NCBI RefSeq assembly: GCF_001542625.1
Contig: NZ_CP016279.1
Location: forward strand, 5,208,001 to 5,272,000
Length of the DNA: 64,000 nucleotides
Reading direction: 5' to 3'
From: Streptomyces griseochromogenes
GTDB lineage: Bacteria; Actinomycetota; Actinomycetes; Streptomycetales; Streptomycetaceae
Shown here in pieces: positions 61,756 to 64,000 of the stretch (positions are counted from its first letter, which is position 1; each line of letters begins with the position of its first letter). Under the pieces are notes generated by a model. It saw only the letters and a list, made by a program, of their open reading frames with translations. It had not been told where the DNA came from and ran no database searches. The position numbers and the translations under genes are program-made.

Positions 61756-63453
61756 ATGCCCCAGGAAACCCTTCCCGCCACCCTGGAACCGGCCAGCGTC
61801 ATTGAGCCCCGTGCGGCTGTTGCGCAGGCCGCGAGCGCGCCTCTCGCCCCCTACACCCACATCCGGCGTTTCAACTATTCCAGCAGCGCCGTGGACTTCA
61901 CCGTTCCCCCCGGAGTCACCACCGTCAACGCCCGCTGCTGGGGCGGCGGAGGCCATGGAGCCGGTCTCGGGGGCGGGGGCGGCTTCGTCGCCGGAGACAT
62001 CGCCGTCGTGCCGGGGGAGACGCTGCGGGTCGTGGTCACCTTGGGGAGCGCAGGCAATGGAGGCGGTATGAGTGGCCTGTTCAGCCAGCGGCTGGGGAAG
62101 CCGCTTCTGATCGCCGGCGGAGGCGGAGCGGGCATTTCGTATGTCGGCAATGCATACGGTGGTGCAGGCGGCGGCATCAGCGGCTCCGACGGACAGACGC
62201 ACTCGGGCGGCGGGTGGACAGGCACGCCGGCGCGTGGAGCTTCGGGTGCCACCGGCGGCGCCGGCACGGTCGCTCCCCCCGGTGGCTATAGCGGAGGGCG
62301 TGGCGGCAACAGCGGCCACAACGGCAGCAACGCCCCGAGCGGCTTGGGCATCGGGGGCAAGGTGCCGATCGGGGATATGGGCGGAGGCGGAGGCGGAGGC
62401 CAGGGCGGTATGGGCGGTGGTGCCGGCTACGCAGGCGGCGGTGGCGGCGCCGCTTTCGGCACCAAGACCGTCTGGTTTGCCAGTGGCGGGGGTGGCGGCA
62501 GCAGCTTTGTGAACGGTCCCGGCGTCACCAACGGACGCAACCTGCCCGGCAACGGCACCCGGGCAGGCGGCAAGGACGATCCCCTGTACCAGGCCCCCGT
62601 CGGCGACGCGGCCAAAGGCGGCCAGGTGGTGCTCCAGTGGACGGAGTTCACGGTGACGCCCGGCGGACCCCCCGACGTGGAGCTGAGGCAGGGCGGAGGG
62701 CCCGGGTACCCGGGCGTGCATGTCGAAGCCGGCGTGGCGTTCGACCCGGTGTCGGTGGCGGTGGCACTGCCCACCAGCCATGATCTGCTCTTCGGCACGC
62801 AGACCCTTGCCGACTACCAGCTGACCGTCCAGAACGCTGACGGGAACACCGCCCAGTACACAGGAAGCCTGTCCGAGGACGGAACCTCGCTCACCTTCTC
62901 GGACGTGGACCTTCAGCTGCCCGGGACCACGGTCATGTGGGTCGCCGTGAGCGCCGGCCACCAGGCCCCCCTCGGCGCCGGCAGCCTGACCTTCACCGTG
63001 GGAGGAAAGCCATCTCCGTCCACAACGGTCATCGTCACACCCGGCTTCACCGTCTCCCCCGGCGGAGACCCGGTGACCGCAGAACGGGAAGGAGCACCCG
63101 TCTACCCGGGGGTCGAGGTCCAGAACAGCGGCACGGAATTCATTGCACTGCAGACCGTCACCGCGACCCTGCCGGCCGATACCGCGCTCAGGTTCGGCAC
63201 CGCAGCCGGCCCCGATCACCAGCTGACCGTCTGGCAGGCCGACGGCAGCCACAGCGTGTACGTGGGAGTCCTCTCCGCCGACGGCCGGACCCTGACCTTC
63301 CCCGACGTCGACCTGGGCGTTCCCGAAGCCGGCTCCCAGTCGGTCATGTGGGTCTGCGTCACCGCCTCCGACGACACCCCCACGGGACCCACCACCGTGG
63401 CCTTCGCCATCGGCGACCGCACCTCACCCTCCACCACCATCCAGGTCATCTGA
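61756..63453 (+). CDS. glycine-rich protein copy 2 (intact)
   Basis: A 565-residue protein. Residues 1-50: MPQETLPATLEPASVIEPRA then PLAPYTHIRRFNYSSSAVDF. Residues about 50-300: a beta-type entry VPPGVTTVNARCWGGGGHGA followed by long Gly/Ser/Ala stretches (GGGGGGGQGGMGGGAGYAGG). Residues about 300-565: two related domains of about 125 residues, each opening FTV-x-PGG and closing with PSPSTT or SPSTTIQVI. No signal peptide or transmembrane segment is visible, so export, if any, uses another route. ATG 61756 has AAAGGA 10-12 bases upstream and matches the starts of copies 1 and 3; a frame start at 61717 is less likely. Family not known to me. Confidence 0.8.
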   Translation: MPQETLPATLEPASVIEPRAAVAQAASAPLAPYTHIRRFNYSSSAVDFTVPPGVTTVNARCWGGGGHGAGLGGGGGFVAGDIAVVPGETLRVVVTLGSAGNGGGMSGLFSQRLGKPLLIAGGGGAGISYVGNAYGGAGGGISGSDGQTHSGGGWTGTPARGASGATGGAGTVAPPGGYSGGRGGNSGHNGSNAPSGLGIGGKVPIGDMGGGGGGGQGGMGGGAGYAGGGGGAAFGTKTVWFASGGGGGSSFVNGPGVTNGRNLPGNGTRAGGKDDPLYQAPVGDAAKGGQVVLQWTEFTVTPGGPPDVELRQGGGPGYPGVHVEAGVAFDPVSVAVALPTSHDLLFGTQTLADYQLTVQNADGNTAQYTGSLSEDGTSLTFSDVDLQLPGTTVMWVAVSAGHQAPLGAGSLTFTVGGKPSPSTTVIVTPGFTVSPGGDPVTAEREGAPVYPGVEVQNSGTEFIALQTVTATLPADTALRFGTAAGPDHQLTVWQADGSHSVYVGVLSADGRTLTFPDVDLGVPEAGSQSVMWVCVTASDDTPTGPTTVAFAIGDRTSPSTTIQVI

Positions 63454-63686
63454 CCTGAACATCACCTGCTTGGGGCCCTGCGCGTAGTGCCACACGCCTG
63501 TGCAGCCACGAGCAACGACCCCAGACAGACCCTGCCGGTAGGCGGGCCTCGGCCACGTCGGCGCCTTCATCTTTCATCTGCTCACCCGCGGCACCGCGCT
63601 GCGAGTCCGCTCGGCGAGGCGGGGCCCGAAGGCATCCCGGCAGGGCCAACCCCCCACCCCATACAGCAGCGAAAGGACGGCACATC
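63454..63686. other. intergenic region between glycine-rich copies 2 and 3
   Basis: About 230 bases without a gene. Unlike the gap between copies 1 and 2 it carries no glycosyltransferase fragment. The last 25 bases (GCGAAAGGACGGCACATC) match the upstream region of copy 2. Confidence 0.5.
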
Positions 63687-64000
63687 ATGCCCCAGGAAAC
63701 CCTTCCCGCCCCCCAGCAACCGGCCAGCGTCATTGAGCCCCGCACGGCTATTGCGCAGGCCGCGAGCGCACCGATCGCTCCGTACACCCACATCCGGCGT
63801 TTCAACTATTCCGGCAGCGTTGCGGACTTCATCGTTCCCCCCGGTGTGACCACGGTCAACGCCCGTTGCTGGGGCGGCGGGGGTTGGGGAGTCGGTCTTG
63901 GGGGTGGGGGCGGCTTCGTCGCCGGAGACATCGCCGTTGTGCCGGGGGAGACGCTGCGGGTCGTGGTCGACCTAGGCGGAGGGGGTGGGGGCGGTATGAG
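63687..64000 (+). CDS. glycine-rich protein copy 3, cut by window end
   Basis: The first 104 residues of a third copy: MPQETLPAPQQPASVIEPRT, PIAPYTHIRRFNYSGSVADF and VPPGVTTVNARCWGGGGWGV then VVPGETLRVVVDLGGGGGGG. The N-terminal 50 residues are about 80-90% identical to copy 2 and the ribosome-site region is nearly the same, so it is a recent tandem duplicate. The rest lies beyond base 64000. Confidence 0.8.
   Translation, partial: MPQETLPAPQQPASVIEPRTAIAQAASAPIAPYTHIRRFNYSGSVADFIVPPGVTTVNARCWGGGGWGVGLGGGGGFVAGDIAVVPGETLRVVVDLGGGGGGGM

Overview
The window is high-GC (about 70%) actinobacterial DNA. GTG starts, AGGAG-type ribosome sites, a SARP regulator, small secreted proteins and many broken insertion sequences make it most like an accessory region (chromosome arm or large plasmid) of a Streptomyces. 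I saw no rRNA, tRNA, CRISPR array or replication origin.

Left part (1-5.8 kb): the edge of a metabolic or biosynthetic locus on the minus strand (acyl-CoA dehydrogenase, aldehyde dehydrogenase, ECF sigma factor, SARP activator), with a four-copy 23-bp direct repeat upstream of the SARP gene. A truncated LuxR-type regulator and an IS256 remnant follow.

5.8-15.4 kb: a complete lanthipeptide operon on the minus strand. It runs from a three-domain lanthionine synthetase (lyase, kinase, cyclase; the cyclase keeps Cys and Cys-His zinc ligands, so class IV-like), through a prolyl-oligopeptidase-type protease and four small precursor genes, to two half-size ABC exporters. Strong hairpins follow two precursor genes.

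15.4-18.05 kb is promoter plus IS wreckage. 18.08-32.3 kb is a tightly coupled five-gene operon on the minus strand: a giant synthase (two nitronate-monooxygenase-like enoyl reductase units, KS, AT, ACP, KR), a second synthase (KS, AT, DH, phosphopantetheinyl transferase), a free ACP, an alpha/beta hydrolase and a UDP-glycosyltransferase. It resembles PUFA and glycolipid synthases and probably makes a glycosylated reduced acyl chain. Intact or nearly intact IS5-family elements sit at both ends of it.

32.4-53 kb is a mosaic of intact and broken transposons (IS5, IS630, ISL3, IS3, IS701, TnsA/Mu-like) with small cargo genes: a secreted ATP nucleotide 3'-pyrophosphokinase-like gene enclosed by 47-bp imperfect inverted repeats, HEAT-like proteins, small secreted proteins, an extra coaD-like gene and GC-rich hairpin repeats.

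53.4-56.5 kb is more orderly: an ECF41-type sigma factor with a flavoprotein oxidoreductase, and a DUF2975 membrane protein with a small HTH regulator. 56.6-64 kb holds two degraded genes, a GT4 glycosyltransferase and a tandem family of large glycine-rich proteins: one frameshifted in a G-run, one intact and one cut by the window end. A duplicated 3' piece of the glycosyltransferase lies between the first two.
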